Part shown: one piece after another, positions 49,894 to 62,377 of the stretch
How positions within the stretch are numbered: the first letter of the stretch is position 1
Layout: each line of letters opens with the position of its first letter
Assembly (NCBI GenBank): GCA_964020975.1
Contig: OZ026629.1
Coordinates: 45,434,961-45,498,960, forward strand
Direction: 5' to 3'
From: Hermodice carunculata
Taxonomy: Eukaryota > Annelida > Polychaeta > Eunicida > Amphinomidae
Length of the DNA: 64,000 nucleotides
Translations under genes and position numbers: made by a program
The notes under the pieces: generated by a model
The model's input: only the letters and a program-made list of their open reading frames with translations
What the model was told of the DNA's origin: nothing
Database searches by the model: none

Positions 49894-50637
49894 CTAATGT
49901 TTCTTGAATTTGGCCAATTGGCCAAAGAAGGAAATGTGTAAATGACTATTCAAAATAAACTTATTAGAGGGCCATGACAGAATCTTTGTAATTATGCTTG
50001 TATACAAGTCCATGTTCCAAAAAGAAATAGAATCACCAAGTGTATCAGATTTTGAATCCTTTCAATCATTAAATATACACTCATTTGCATTCAAGATAAA
50101 TTTGAAACTCCTTCCTTATCTGGTTTCACAAAGTATGTCAAAAGTTACTTCATTAATAAATATACTGAAGCATGTACCATCATTGGTTGCTTTGTATGCA
50201 GTGACTAGAAGTGTGCCTGGTCTGTGCCTATTTTTTTTTTTTTTTTTTTTGGTGAGTTCTTGTCCTGCTTTGATGAACAGTGTGTTGTAATATTATTTTA
50301 CATTTTGCTATATCTTAGATGGTCCCAGTCATAGTGGATTGTGTTCTTAACTGGGGTCATCTTAACTAACAAAATAGTCTTAATTTTCATGTTTGTATCT
50401 TTCAATGCAACTGTTTGTGCATCTGTATTGTATGTATCCTACTTGTATCATTATGTCAAATAAGTCAGTTCTGAGCTCTGGGTATTTCCAATGTTGGCTA
50501 CAGGAGATTTTGAATGCAGATCAGTCCCTCAATGATCTGCGTCTGTTCACAGGTACATTTGGTAACATGGATGCATCAGTTTGCTGTGGTCTCAGGGGGA
50601 TATCACATGTGCATTCACTGTGCATCTTTTTCTTTAC
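49894..50637. other. non-coding, intron-like
   Basis: No supported feature apart from a T22 run at 50230-50251. Confidence 0.4.
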
Positions 50638-50759
50638 AAACCATCTTCAGGCCGTAGAGTGCTGCAAAATACTCAGTTTCATCTTCCCATTTTGTAACTT
50701 TATCAAAACTGGTACTCTGAAGCTCAATTTCTATTGCCTTTTGGTTTTCGTCACAAAGT
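50638..50759 (-). CDS. candidate acidic exon
   Basis: Minus strand: acceptor TTGTTCCTTTAACAG, then an open frame entered in phase 2 reading LCDENQKAIEIELQSTSFDK, then VTKWEDETEYFAALYGLKMV. Two donors are possible: ATG/GTTTGT (end at 50642, phase 0) or GTTT/GTAAAG (end at 50638, phase 1). The second joins in frame to 48433-48550. Unspliced, the frame would stop after KEKDAQ. Acidic and soluble-looking. I do not recognise a family. Confidence 0.4.
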
Positions 50760-51143
50760 CTGTTAAAGGAACAAATTTGTAAAATGTATTGTACAGAAAG
50801 TGCTGCCACCTAGTAGCCTGTATCAATATGTATAGTGTTGCAACGGCTGTGGGCAATATTTTATACATGACACCAGCAAAAGCAAATTAACATTTGATTC
50901 TAGAATAAATCAAACTGAATGACATATCTAATATGAATCAGGTGAATATTTCTTTCTGTGATTCTTGCACATGCACAAACATACTTAATTTGGCATATGC
51001 AACACAGATTTTCCCAAGAATGTTCTCATATGACACAAATAGTCACATTCTGTGTGTTTGGCCTACCTCAGGATATAACATTCACTGCCTAATTTACCAC
51101 AGATGTAACCCAGTAATGATATCTGTCATTGAAAGCCACCCAC

Positions 51144-51264
51144 CCAAAAGTCGGCGATACTTGTGAAGAAGACATGGCAGCATTGAGAGCAACAGATGTC
51201 ATAGTCATCATCAAGTCTCCACTGAACTTGTCTTTGAGTTTTAGTATGATCAAATATTCACAAG
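51144..51264 (-). CDS. possible upstream exon (low confidence)
   Basis: Minus strand, acceptor ATTTTACTCAAAG and donor TTTTGG/GTGGGT. The frame reads CEYLIILKLKDKFSGDLMMT, then MTSVALNAAMSSSQVSPTF. Entry phase 1, exit phase 2, the latter matching the acceptor of 50638-50759. The acceptor is weak and overlapping frames are also open. Confidence 0.25.
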
Positions 51265-52257
51265 CTTTGAGTAAAATTACCACATGTATCATATACACTG
51301 GCTAGCCTGGCACTCATTATGGCTGGGCCACGGATCCATACATTTCCATGCATGCCAGGTGTTCAAATTAAGGCACTTTTTCATGGTACCAAAGTTAAAG
51401 ACTACTTTACATGTACACTTGGAAGATGTTTTTGACATGCATACCTTTTTCAAGTTACAATATACTACATATACAACACAAGTCATGCTCCTGCATATAT
51501 ACCTTGCAATGGAACACCAAATCAAAAGTCTGTTCCTCAATGCATTAAAATCCTGTTAACTCCACGCTAGTGATAAATCTTCCAATTATTGCTAGAATGA
51601 CCTAAGAACTGTGTATGACCATTTCTCAGAAAAGCATTTTCATCTAAGTATCAACACTAAATACAAAGGATACCTGGATCTGAGAAGCAGCTGCTACAAA
51701 TCCACTGACCAGCTCTTTACATGCATGCATGGAAGTAGTTTGCCATCTAAGTGCATTTCTACAGTTGGCCAAACATGGTGTTTAATTAGGCCTACAGGTA
51801 AAATCAACATACATATTTGATACATTCCAGCATCTTGGAAAGGTGTCTCAAAGAGTTATGCATCTCCTATGAGATGTGGGTTTTACAGCAAGTGTCCTTG
51901 TAAATGACATATATTTCTCTGCTGGTACAATTTCACACTTTGACCAGAAGATGCTAATTCATCATTAAGTTGTCCAAACTATGACAGCATGTGGATCATC
52001 TTGAAAATATCAGCTACATGTACTGAATGAGCAGAGTATGTCAACACCTGCCCTATGATCCACACAACTGTTAACACCACGGATGAATATAACTTGTATA
52101 TAAAAATACCAGCAGCTGGCATTAGCTGGCTTCAGATAGAACTCTTTCCCCCTGGACTGAGTCAACGGCTGTAAAGTCAGATACCCAGGCCATGCTAAAC
52201 TGGTTACTGATTCCATCCACAATTCTCCCATCATAACACTTTTCACTGGTGATACAA
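51265..52257. other. non-coding sequence
   Basis: No supported feature. Confidence 0.4.
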
Positions 52258-52478
52258 TTAACTCTTTCAGTGCAAAGCATGACTAAATTTGATCTAAAGT
52301 CAAACTAGTCTGAATTATCATAAGGATCCCAGATTCATCTTCCTCATAAAAAGACCTTCCATTCAAGTACCAACATGCCTATAGTTCCAATGAGAATATC
52401 CCAGGTCAACAGTATTGTGCCCAATGTGTGCCAAGAAAGCTGTTGACTTGGTGCAAAATTCGGCACTGAAAGGGTTAA
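52258..52478 (+). mobile_element. TTAA-flanked piggyBac-like MITE, copy 2
   Basis: Exact TTAA at 52258-52261 and 52475-52478. Ends CTCTTTCAGTGC and GCACTGAAAGGG form a 12-bp near-perfect TIR directly inside the TTAA. The 221-bp element aligns with copy 1 (2830-3077) in opposite orientation. TTAA sites with CCCTTTCA-type ends are the signature of piggyBac non-autonomous elements. Confidence 0.85.
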
Positions 52479-53305
52479 GTAAAACACTGAAGCAGTTGAC
52501 ACCAGACATCCATCCAGTTTTTAGTCGGTCGGAGGACCAAAGGGATAAGGTGCTGCAGACATTAACCACACCCTCCTCCTTCAGGTTCAGCCACAAACAG
52601 CAGTACCTGTGGGCATACATGTTTCATATTTCCACTCCAAACCGGGCTATGTGTGTCCTGTCCTGCAGTCTCGCCAGCCTATCCATCACTGCTGATAGCT
52701 GAATCCAATCCCCTGCCTCAAGTATGGCTACTCGGGTGCCATACTTCCTAGGCCGCAATGTCAGTGCAGCACCACGTATATCACTTCACCTGCTGCAACA
52801 TCAAACTGCCTGCATTAACCTTTCCTTAGTTGAGGGCAAGCTTCCTTATTTCTAATCTGTCCCTAGAACTGTATACATCAAGAGCAAAATGGATGATACA
52901 GTGATTTTATGTGCAAAACTGCCCAATTGGTGCCCTGTGTCAGAATGGCCACATTTTATCTTTTCCCATCCCAACTTTTTTTCCGGTACTATGGCAGTCA
53001 AATGTGATCAAATTACCATCATTTTTTTCCCCTGTAAATTCTGTCTAATAAACAATGTGTCTGTTTCCTGGCATGGTTTTAGCCAATTTCCCTCCAACTA
53101 GTGCACATAAGTGGAATATCCCTATTAAGACCACCTGAGAGACTCAGAAATGTGGTCTCATTAGGGATGTGGCCTTTGATTGGGAACAGAATTTAATTAA
53201 GATAAACAAAAATAGTGTTGTAAATTGGTGGTCTTTCACAGACATGGTCTTTTTATGGGAGTCCAAGGCAAGCCATGGACCAAGGCCATGCCAGATTAAT
53301 AATTT
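52479..53305. other. non-coding sequence with a possible degraded MITE
   Basis: Around 53112-53262, CCTATTAAGACCACCTGAGA at the left and GGTGGTCTTTC...GGTCTTTTTATGGGAG at the right resemble the interior of the TA-flanked MITE group, but the TACAGTG ends are gone. Confidence 0.4.
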
Positions 53306-53506
53306 CAGTATTATCCCTTTGAAGCACCTAGGGTGCTAACAAAATTTAATTGAAATGCACTCCGAATGTTGACCAAATTTGGGACATTGTAACTGTATAA
53401 ACTAGTAAATCATCACAATCCAAACGTAATTTTCCAATATTTCAGAACTTTTGTCCCAAAAAATGTAGGACAACTCAAAGCAGGGGCACCAAAAGGGATA
53501 ATACGG
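53306..53506. mobile_element. MITE with CAGTATTATCCCTTT ends
   Basis: Left CAGTATTATCCCTTTGAAGC, right AAAAGGGATAATACGG: a 15-bp TIR with one mismatch over about 200 bp. Subterminal GGGTGCTAACAAAATTT and GGGGCACC also pair. The same ends and interior words (AATTTGG(A/G)ACATT, CTTTTGTCCCA) recur at 59608-60693, defining a family. The TA next to each end suggests a TA target, but this is not certain. Confidence 0.75.
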
Positions 53507-56500
53507 AAACTGCTCTATTTTTGCATGTTTAAAATTTAATGGTTTTTATATTTTTGATATTTCACTGTAGTTTTAATTTCACTATTTTGGGCATAATTCC
53601 CATTCAAAGAATGTTACAAAACTATTTCACTGTGCTTTTATTTATTTTCATGCTCTTGTGCCATTAGCAAAATAAGCAAAAAATACAAATGAAGTGAAAT
53701 TAAAGCAATTTACAGTACTTACAACTCTCATTCAAAATGTTTCATTTTTAGTGAGCAAAGTAAGCGAAAAAATGGAAGCAGATGATATTCAAGTGCAGTC
53801 TTTGGAGTGCTGGGCCACTACAGAATGGGAGGACAGGAGTTTCTCCATACTGCATCCCTCTACCAGACACCTAATAGATTGAGGTTCTCTACACAGATGA
53901 AAAGCACTTAATCAGACCTCCTCATAGTTCCATGCACCCTGTGCTCAGCCTAATTGGGATAAACATGATATTCCCCTGCAATTCTAATGAGAGTTTTCTC
54001 AGGATTCAATTACTTTTCAACATCAAAGACTATTTGCAGGACCACTACACTGGGAAAAAAATTATACATTATGTGAGCACTTGACAAAGGACCCAAGCAG
54101 TGGCCAAATATGTTTTTCTTGCAATATCAATTAAAATCCAGCTTATATCATAAAAATCTACAAAGTTTGATGTCAGAATTATGCTCACCTGCCATCACCA
54201 TAGATCCAAGCTCAATTCTCCAACTGGAACTGGGTTGAATTTTTCACCTTCTATGCTGCACCTCTACATGCAGTTGACTGCCATCTCCCACTGATGTAAA
54301 CTCACCCTCATCTCTCTGTGCAGTGTGAGGGAGTACAAGCCACGGCTCATTATAGTTCAGATCCCATAAAGCAGCATCTGGACCAGTGGCATTTGTGTAT
54401 GAGACCAGCTGCCTGCCCCTACCATGAGTACAGCTAGACTACTTCCACTATGTTCCCTTTTAATTTGACACTGTAGTCAGTAAAATGATACAATTACACC
54501 AATGATCTCTTTACACAGCTTGACATAAGTGTGTACACACAAAAATATTAATAAATAAATAGATAAATGATAAAAATGGGCCCAATGACCAATCTGTGCT
54601 CAGTTGACCCAGCAGTATTCATCCATAAATTAGTACAACCTAACCTGAGTTGAACTTCTCTCATGCATGATGGCACATCTTTCTAAGACAGTCCTTCAAG
54701 ACAATCACCAATGGTGTCTATTGCTCTTTTAAATCTACATGCACCTGTAACATAGGGTCAACTGCACTAAGACTACCGTTTGTTGGCGGCAGGGGTGGTC
54801 CTAAATAGCAGGTACTTCTGCACCTGTATGCAGCTTAAGTTAAACATACTCATTTTAACCAGCTAGCCCTGTGGTACATTGAGATACTAATAAAATAGGT
54901 TCTCCAGACAATAAAGCTTATCCCTGAGTAAAGTGGATCACACACATTAATAAACTATCAGGTAGTAGACATCGGTATATGTGTATTATTCTAATGCAAA
55001 GATGCCTTTGAGGGTCAAGAGGTCTTTGACCAAGCACTCTGAAAACTTCACCTACAGTCATCACTAAATCAGTACAGTGGTACCTGCTGTATGTGGCCAC
55101 CCCTTCTGCCAAGAAAAAGTGGCCACATACAGCAATTGACCTGTCACCACAGGTAAATTTTATAAAGAAATTGAATCTTATGTCTGAGCCTAGTGATACT
55201 ACTGTAACAGTTCTGAAAACATAGGTCACTATGACCCAATTTCATCCTTAGCTTCAAAGGTACATTCTGTGTATGAAATTTGAGCTAAATCTGTCCAGAT
55301 ATTTATAAAATATCATGGTACTAGTAACAAATATTGAATGGAGTGAAGGACCAACTGGAGAACAAAAGGCCCATCCGTTTAAAAGGAGGGATTAAAACAC
55401 AAATTCAGATATCATCTATGTGACATACTCCTGTCAGAAAAGATTACATATGTGCTACATGTATTTGCCCCAAGTTACTGCAGAACTGATACCTGCATTT
55501 TCATACTGTTTGTGCATCAAGTTAGCTGGAGTAACTTTGGAATGTTTTGTTCAACCTTCGTGACCAGTATCCTTTAGGAGAGGAAAAGTTACTTTGTATT
55601 TTTTAATGCACCTGCATTTTCAAAGGGTGGCAGTGTGTTACATGCAGGTAGTGTAAACAGATCACCTTATGAATGTACCTTGTGACAGGTGTTATGATAA
55701 AAGATAATCTTCAGGGTCATATGGTAACGAAATGAAGGTTTAGTTCCACAGTTGACCCTATCTGATGCAAAGACAAACAACCAGCATTGAGAAGTCCAGA
55801 TTTCTTCAGCACCCTGCCAGAGCCACTCTATACAGCATTAACTGTAACTACCCTGAAGGCAGGGCTGCATCCAATTCAAACCCGTTGAAACTTTTCTGAT
55901 AAAACACCAGCAGAATTACAGTGCATTGTCATAGAGGCTGACACTGACTCACCAATACATTTCACGGTTTACATACCAAAACTGTGTTCTGTGGCTAATA
56001 TGGTGATTAATTTAATCTTCCTATTTTATTTTTTTCACTTTGTATTGCACAATGAAATTTTGTAGAACACAAGGAAGTTTAAAAGAGAGCTACTACAAGA
56101 CCCAGCAGCATGTCATCACCTGATTCCAGCCACAGTATCATATATCGCTCAGAATGCACATGCTCTGTGTAAGATGCAAAATTCACACTCAATGTAACCC
56201 AGCATGCTCTCTGCTACAATCCCCAACTTCCACTTTGTGAATGACTGTTTTTATCACAGTACTCATATCCTAATGTTTACAGGATCTAAATCACAACCTA
56301 CCACTGATAACACCCGGGTTAAATCTAGAAATTAAACTGATTAATAGGCGCCGTTTTGTTTGCTTCCTGATAAATGTTCTAATCCCTGTGCTCAGTTGTC
56401 ATCGAAACACTGGACACACTGGCTGACTATTGACCGAGTACAAGACACATATGTTATGACATATGATTACTGTCAGCGCATACAAATCTGACTTGTGATG

Positions 56501-57770
56501 GCCCACACATGGCAGCTGCCTACAGTGGACACTAATTTTAAGAAAATGTAACTTAAACACGAAAACTCGTACAATGCCTCTGCTCCAAGAAACATGTACC
56601 ATTCACAACACGGACATAATATACCAAAGGAAAATTAATGAAAAGAAGAAACTAGTTACTTTCATCCAAGTGAAAGTATGGGATGCTTCACAGCCAAATA
56701 AACATCTGCTGAATTTTATGTGCACAGATTGATCCCTCCCCCCTCCCCCCCCCCCCATTTCAGTAAATAATATTGTACTGAATTGCAAAGTTTCAAACTT
56801 TGAATTCTGAAGCATTCTCAATTACACAGCAATATTTTGACTGCGTTTTCAATCCCACACTTTGTTAGCGTGGTCATGGCACAGTGGCACCAGCACTGGT
56901 TATTTTCATCTTCAAAACTTTAATTTTCCTGCTGTCAGTGCAACTGCCAAACAATCTGAACACTTTTACACAGAACCCTCAAACTTCGATATGCATATCC
57001 AAAGCAATTGTTTTTCCCTACACTTTAATGCTGATGTTGCTTGGCAACCTGCAACCAGCAACAATACAACTGGGTCACGAGGGTCATCAGATTTGACCAC
57101 CAAAGGAGCCACACTTCTTTTGGGGTGTTTTTTTGCCTTCCCATTCAAACAAAAAGATACATATTTATGGCCGACAAAAGATGAATAATCTGTTGCTTTG
57201 GTAACATACTTGCCTACAGCATGCTTGTGCACTCAACTGTGGAAGTGATGTGTAAAAGGTAGGTGACCTATACTGTGGCAGGATGGCCCACTTGTCTGCT
57301 CTAAATGTGGGGGCCAAGATAATTTATGGGTACCCTCACTTTTCATCACTTTTGGTGCCTGGTCATCTGCGGATGTCTTGCTAACAGTGATACTGGGACA
57401 TTGGTGCCACCTAGTGGCCTTGCAACTTGTGTTTAACCAAAAAGGGCAGTTCTCTCCATCATAAATCTAGATTATACATTTGGAATGATACTCACAAATT
57501 AGTGCTGGAACTTTTGTTCCATACAGCATAAAAATGAATCCTCACATTTGACTGACCAAGGCAAAATCATCAATACATAAATCTACAAATTTACAAAGAG
57601 GCCTTAAACCAGGGACGATGCGGGACAGTTCAAAACATTTCCCTATCTACATGTGTCCTATCTTTTGCACTGTTTACTTGCCACAAATTGATTTAAAATC
57701 AAATAGGAAAGGACAGAATTAGCTCTGAAGTGTGTATTTGCTCCAATACACAACCAAATACACAAACATT
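53507..57770. other. non-coding sequence with MITE fragments
   Basis: No supported gene. It contains a lone right-end fragment of the TA-MITE group at about 54790-54822 (GGGGTGGTCCTAAATAGCAG then GTACTTCTGCA), the truncated copy at 55073-55166, and a C-run near 56739-56756. Confidence 0.4.
55073..55166. mobile_element. truncated TA-flanked MITE
   Basis: TACAGTGGTACCTGCTGTAT then GTGGCCACCCCTTCTGCCA matches the reverse complement of the right half of 3278-3450. The similarity fades after about 90 bp (GGTAAATTTTATAAAG), so one end is missing. An internal inverted repeat, TGCTGTATGTGGCCAC / GTGGCCACATACAGCA, lies at 55086-55135. Confidence 0.65.
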
Positions 57771-57991
57771 TGGAGGACTAGAGCTGTGTATTCCCATTGG
57801 TTCGAATGTTAAAGTAACCTTAAATGAACTGGTCACTTTAGTAGCTGTGGTTATATGATTTTTGTGAGGTACTTAGTTACGCATCTTAATTGACTGTGCG
57901 AAATTTGGTGTCTGTATGTGCAGTTGTTTTCAAGTTATTAAGTTGCAAATTACAATGTAAAGTAATGAGAATACACAACCCTAGCCCTCCA
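57771..57991. mobile_element. 221-bp MITE with TGGAGGACTAG ends
   Basis: Left TGGAGGACTAGAGCTGTGTA then TTC, right GAATACACAACCCTAGCCCT then CCA: an inverted repeat of about 22 bp with few mismatches. Target duplication is not clear and the superfamily is unassigned. The CCAATACACAACC at 57752 just outside also resembles the end. Confidence 0.65.
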
Positions 57992-59607
57992 GTGACTGCA
58001 GTGCCCTCTTTTAGTCAGGGCTAGAACCGTCTGATCTTGTCCTTGCCTATTGCTGACAGTATTAGGACACCCTTTCTTGCTTATTCAATCATTTCAATTC
58101 AGCAGGGACCAGGCTTTGCTGGTAACCATAGCAACAGTGTGTCATTTTCATCAAGGACAGTTCATGACCTGGTTCCACACATTTCCTTTGAGTCATGGGT
58201 TTTCCCCATACAAACAGATTTTGCCAGAATGAACATCCAAATGAGATTTACTTATTCAGTAACCATTACTATGCATGCTACATTATATTTACAGCACTCT
58301 GACATGAGTTTGTTCTGTTTCCTGCAAAACAGACAGAAATTACATTATTTTATTACAATGAAAGTACTTAATAGCAGGATAAAAATAAATTTTAAATGCA
58401 CACCCTTATGCTTTATAGCTTGTACATATTTTACACACTTTGGTACAACAATGGGTGTGCCAAATACCAAACAGCAGTTATATATATACTTTATATATAT
58501 ATATATACACACACATACACACACACACACAATTCCTGGCTGCTCATCATGTGCAGGTGCACTTTACTTTAACTTACAATTTATGCATGTTGCTTTTTTG
58601 ATACCTTGGTGACAGCACATACATGTACTACTTACCACAAATTATGCCAAATATTTTAATTAAAACCTGGTGGAATCCAACAAGTTTTAGTTATTATAAA
58701 AAAATCCAAATCATAGCATTCTAATTTATTAAATTGATTTTTTTTACCACAATAAACATCAGTTACTACCTTGCAGTCCCAAAATTATCTAAATAAACAT
58801 GATGCATGACTCTTGAAAACAGCTTTCAAAACAGACCAACAACTCGTATCCTTTACCTCATTTTGTCTACACAAAATCGCAGGTTTTGCATAAAGATGCA
58901 TATCAGTTTCAAAACACTACATTGTTTTATGTGCTGCCATTGCTTTAAACTTTGTAAACATGCAAATGAGTGTTTTCTCTTTCTTTGTAATTGCACAGGT
59001 TTATACAGCAAGCAACAAAGCAATTAAATTATCTGTAAATGACAATTTTTTAAACAGAAAACCTGTTCTCATGAATGTGTCTTACTCTATATACAAATAT
59101 TTTACAGTAAGCGATATTTTTTTTTCAACATTTCTTTTATTGATCATGGACTGCAGCCATTGATCAGTTTTGTAACACAATTTACAATTTCTACCCACTA
59201 TGTCACACTTTAGGACAGATTGTTCACTTTTCTATTTTCTGTGTGACTAGAAGTATCCTATGTACTACATGTACTACATCTTCAACTTGCTTTGCAGGAC
59301 ATCTTTATATCTGTGCTGGGCAAATCTACCTGTACCAGGCCTCGGGCTCAACAGCGCCACAACAAGTGCAAATTCTTGTGGGAAAGTTGTGGCCGTGTCC
59401 TCTCCAAAATTGAATTGACATCCACCTGAACCACATACCCCCAGGGTACATGTATTATATAAACATAGCTTCGTTAATACGTTATGACTACATCAATAAC
59501 AAAACAATCTTCCAAGCACAAATTATACAACTGTGACAAATATTACAAGGCAAATGATCATTAAGATGGCAAGTTGCAGAAACATATTGAAGACATGACA
59601 CATTAAT
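57992..59607. other. non-coding sequence
   Basis: A 191-codon plus-strand frame (58037-58612) runs through the TA/AC microsatellite at 58479-58530 and has no recognisable domain; not called. Otherwise nothing seen. Confidence 0.4.
58479..58530. repeat. (TA)n(CA)n microsatellite
   Basis: Interrupted TA units pass into CA units. Confidence 0.95.
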
Positions 59608-59795
59608 ACTATATTATTCCTTTTAATCACTCAGGAAATTCAACTGAAATCAGCTCAAACAATGGACCTAAATTTGGAACATTTTAGCTGTATCATCTGG
59701 TACACTATAAAATATGTATTTTATAGTTTACCAGAAAGTTCTAACATTTTGGTAAATTATATATATATATACATATACATATATATATATATATA

Positions 59796-60423
59796 GGGTC
59801 ACATTAAGGATTTTTCAGTGTGGGTCTGTTGGACCCACCTCTCTTCTTTTTCAGGAAAAATAGTGAGTCCATGCACTGAATTGATGGGTCCAGTCTGAAC
59901 TTGTACAAACTAGACTTCATTTTGTGTGATTTGATTGATTTTACAGATTTTGTTCCATTCAAACAATTCAATAAAATCAAAACAACAAAATTTCGTTAAA
60001 AATCACCAACGACGACGTGACGCATAGGAGACAGCAATCAACAACACATGATCACACCGTGTTTACTTCACGCAAATCTTCGCTCTATCCACGTGTGACC
60101 GTGCGGTGCCTAATCTGCATATTTTCCTTGCCTTCCGTTAGGAATTTTCATTCGTGCCTTTGTCTGTATCTAGCTTTGGACATCAGAGAATTACACCAGT
60201 ATAATGCATAATCATGGTCATGGTGGACGATGCAAAACACTGTGACCACAAAGATGCAAACTTACTAAGTTTGGGGTAATATTTGCAGTTGTAATATCCA
60301 AAATGCATAGCGTTTTTTGTGCGTGCGTCCACAGATGAAAAATGACAATGTTTTATTGATTTCCAGGCAACTTTTCTTCATTTTTTGGCATCTATGACGC
60401 AGAACACACGCTTAATGTGACCC
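59796..60423. mobile_element. 628-bp element with GGGTCACATTAAG ends, inserted in a (TA)n tract
   Basis: A 13-bp perfect TIR: GGGTCACATTAAG at the left and CTTAATGTGACCC at the right. Both flanks are TA-rich and belong to the older MITE. The interior is CpG-rich (ACCAACGACGACGTGACGCA, TCCACGTGTGACCGTGCGGT) and includes a GGGTCTGTTGGACCCACC hairpin near the left end. Superfamily not assigned; no transposase seen. Confidence 0.8.
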
Positions 60424-60453
60424 CTGATATATAATTTATAAAATTTTGGTAAA

Positions 60454-60459
60454 TTATAT

Positions 60460-60532
<73 letters not shown>

Positions 60533-60543
60533 GTATATATATA

Positions 60544-60612
<69 letters not shown>
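60454..60612. repeat. long (TA)n tract with GT interruptions
   Basis: About 155 bp of TA units with GTATATATATATGTATATAT and GTGTGTGTGTG insertions. Flanked by the inverted arms TTTTGGTAAATTATA and AATTTACCAAAAT, so the whole block is a large palindrome. Confidence 0.96.
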
Positions 60613-60615
<3 letters not shown>

Positions 60616-60693
60616 ACCAAAATGTTACAACTTTTGTCCCAGAAAAACAGTGGTGTGCTTAAGACACCAGGAGGGCCTAAAAGGGATAATACA

Positions 60694-61071
60694 GTAAAGG
60701 TAACACATGTACACATGTGCAACAGTATGCATTTCAAATAAAGATACTAGACAAACAGAACTTGAGACTGGTGCCCTGTTGAGCACTGGAGTATTAATTT
60801 TTTAAAAAATGAAAAAGTGCAGACCAATATCTTTAACCTGGATTGTAAAACAGATTAAGCCTATATATTAATCAATCTCCATGGCACAGATGTTGGCATA
60901 TACTTTCCTACCTAACTGTTTGGTGGAGGAAAGTGAAGGATTGAACAACCACATGCACAGTCAGAGTGGCAAGAACTCTTTCCAGTTGCTTTCCCAGCTA
61001 TGAATCACACCCGGACCACAGCCACGAATGGTCAATGTGTTACTGCTCAACCAACAGTACATCCATATACA
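60694..61071. other. non-coding sequence
   Basis: Nothing recognised between the nested locus and the VNTR. Confidence 0.4.
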
Positions 61072-61825
61072 TACTCCACCATTGGCGGAGGGGACCATAC
61101 ACATGTACGGGTGCATGGTTGGCAAAGGGGACCATTCACAGGTATGGGTGTACCATAGGCAGAGGGGGCCATACACATGCATGGGTGCATCCTTGGTAGT
61201 GGGGGCCATACATATGTCTGGGTGCAACATTGGCAGAGGGGCCATACACACGTATGGGTGCAGAGAGGACGATACACATGTATAGATGCATGATTGGCAG
61301 AGAGGACCATACACATGTATGGGTGCATCCTTGGTAGTGGGGGCCATACATATGTCTGGGTGCAACATTGGCAGAGGGGCCATACACACGTATGGGTGCA
61401 TGGTTGGCAGAGAGGACGATACACATGTATAGGTGCATGATTGGCAGAGAGGACCATACACATGTATGGGTGCATGGTTGGCAGAGAGGACCATACACAT
61501 GTATAGGTGCATGATTGGCAGAGAGGACCATACACATGTATGGCTGCACCCTTGGTAGAGGGGGCCATACATATGTCTGGGTGCACCATTGGCAGAGGGG
61601 CCATACACATGTACAGGTGCATGGATGGCAAAGGGGGCCATAAACATGTATGGGTGCACCATTGGCAGAGGGGGCCATACACATGTATGGGTGCACCCTT
61701 GGTAGAGGGGGCCATACATATGTCTGGGTGCATGTTTAGCAGAGGGGCCATACACATGTATCCATGGGTGCATGCTTGGCAGAGGGGGCCATACACATGT
61801 ATGGGTGTATGGTTGGGGGAGGGGG
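61072..61825. repeat. 37-bp minisatellite (VNTR), about 20 units
   Basis: The consensus unit is near GGCCATACACATGTATGGGT plus GCACCATTGGCAGAGGG, 35-41 bp long. Unit variants (CATATGTCTGG; CACACGTATGG; CACATGTATAGG; CTTGGTAG) are ordered, and a block of about 137 bp (units beginning at about 61205 and 61343) is repeated, showing higher-order duplication. All three minus-strand frames of the unit lack stops, so a 289-codon frame and two others stay open. Cycling through frames every unit (37 = 1 mod 3) is not how a protein repeat evolves. Each unit holds an ACACATGT or close palindrome. Confidence 0.95.
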
Positions 61826-62377
61826 AACACTCTGGAGTATCAGTAATGCTTTTTCAAATGTTGATTATAACTTGATAACCTCTCACGTCATACAGGGCAT
61901 GATGCGATGCTGGACACACACCTGACAGAGCAGCAGCTCATCTGATCCTCATCATGGCTGTCTTCAAAATGCTCCCGTTTGCCCACAGTCCCAAATCTCA
62001 AGCAGCTGTGTAGGTATCAACTGATAGTGTTAGCTGTCCATCAAAATGTTCTTCTGAATGTGATGACTTGTATGCACATACACTACACTGTCCTGCTTCT
62101 GCTGCAGATCCATCAATGTCTTTGGGTGCTTTCACACTCAAACAGTAAATACCTTACTCGAAAGATCAACCTGAGATTGCAGTTTTGGAACGATCTTCTT
62201 TGATACATTCTGACATGTTCACATTACAACTACAATGCAAACTAGTTTGAACTCAGAATGTATTGTTACTCTTGCATTATTTTCATAAAGCACCCACACT
62301 GTTACACACCCATAACGAACTCGGCATACTTGCAGTCCGTATGTTGCATTGTGAGTATCACCATGGAAACTGAAAAA

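Larger units (their letters stand above)
59608..60693. mobile_element. outer MITE of a nested locus, expanded by (TA)n and an inserted element
   Basis: Outer ends ATATTATTCCTTTTAATCAC (left) and GGCCTAAAAGGGATAATACA (right) match the 53306-53506 family, as do the interior AATTTGGAACATTTTAG and CAACTTTTGTCCCAG. The arms meet in ACATTTTGGTAAATT(AT)n and (AT)nAATTTACCAAAATGT, so the family has a palindromic AT core that has become long microsatellites. Into the left (AT) tract the separate 628-bp element at 59796-60423 has inserted. Total span about 1.1 kb versus about 200 bp for the simple copy. Confidence 0.65.

Noticed and set aside
58037-58612. 191-codon plus-strand open frame
   Set aside because: Crosses a TA/CA microsatellite, no domain, no splice context, AT-rich codons.
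60961-61830. 289-codon minus-strand open frame
   Set aside because: It is the 37-bp VNTR; several frames are open and unit length is not a multiple of three.
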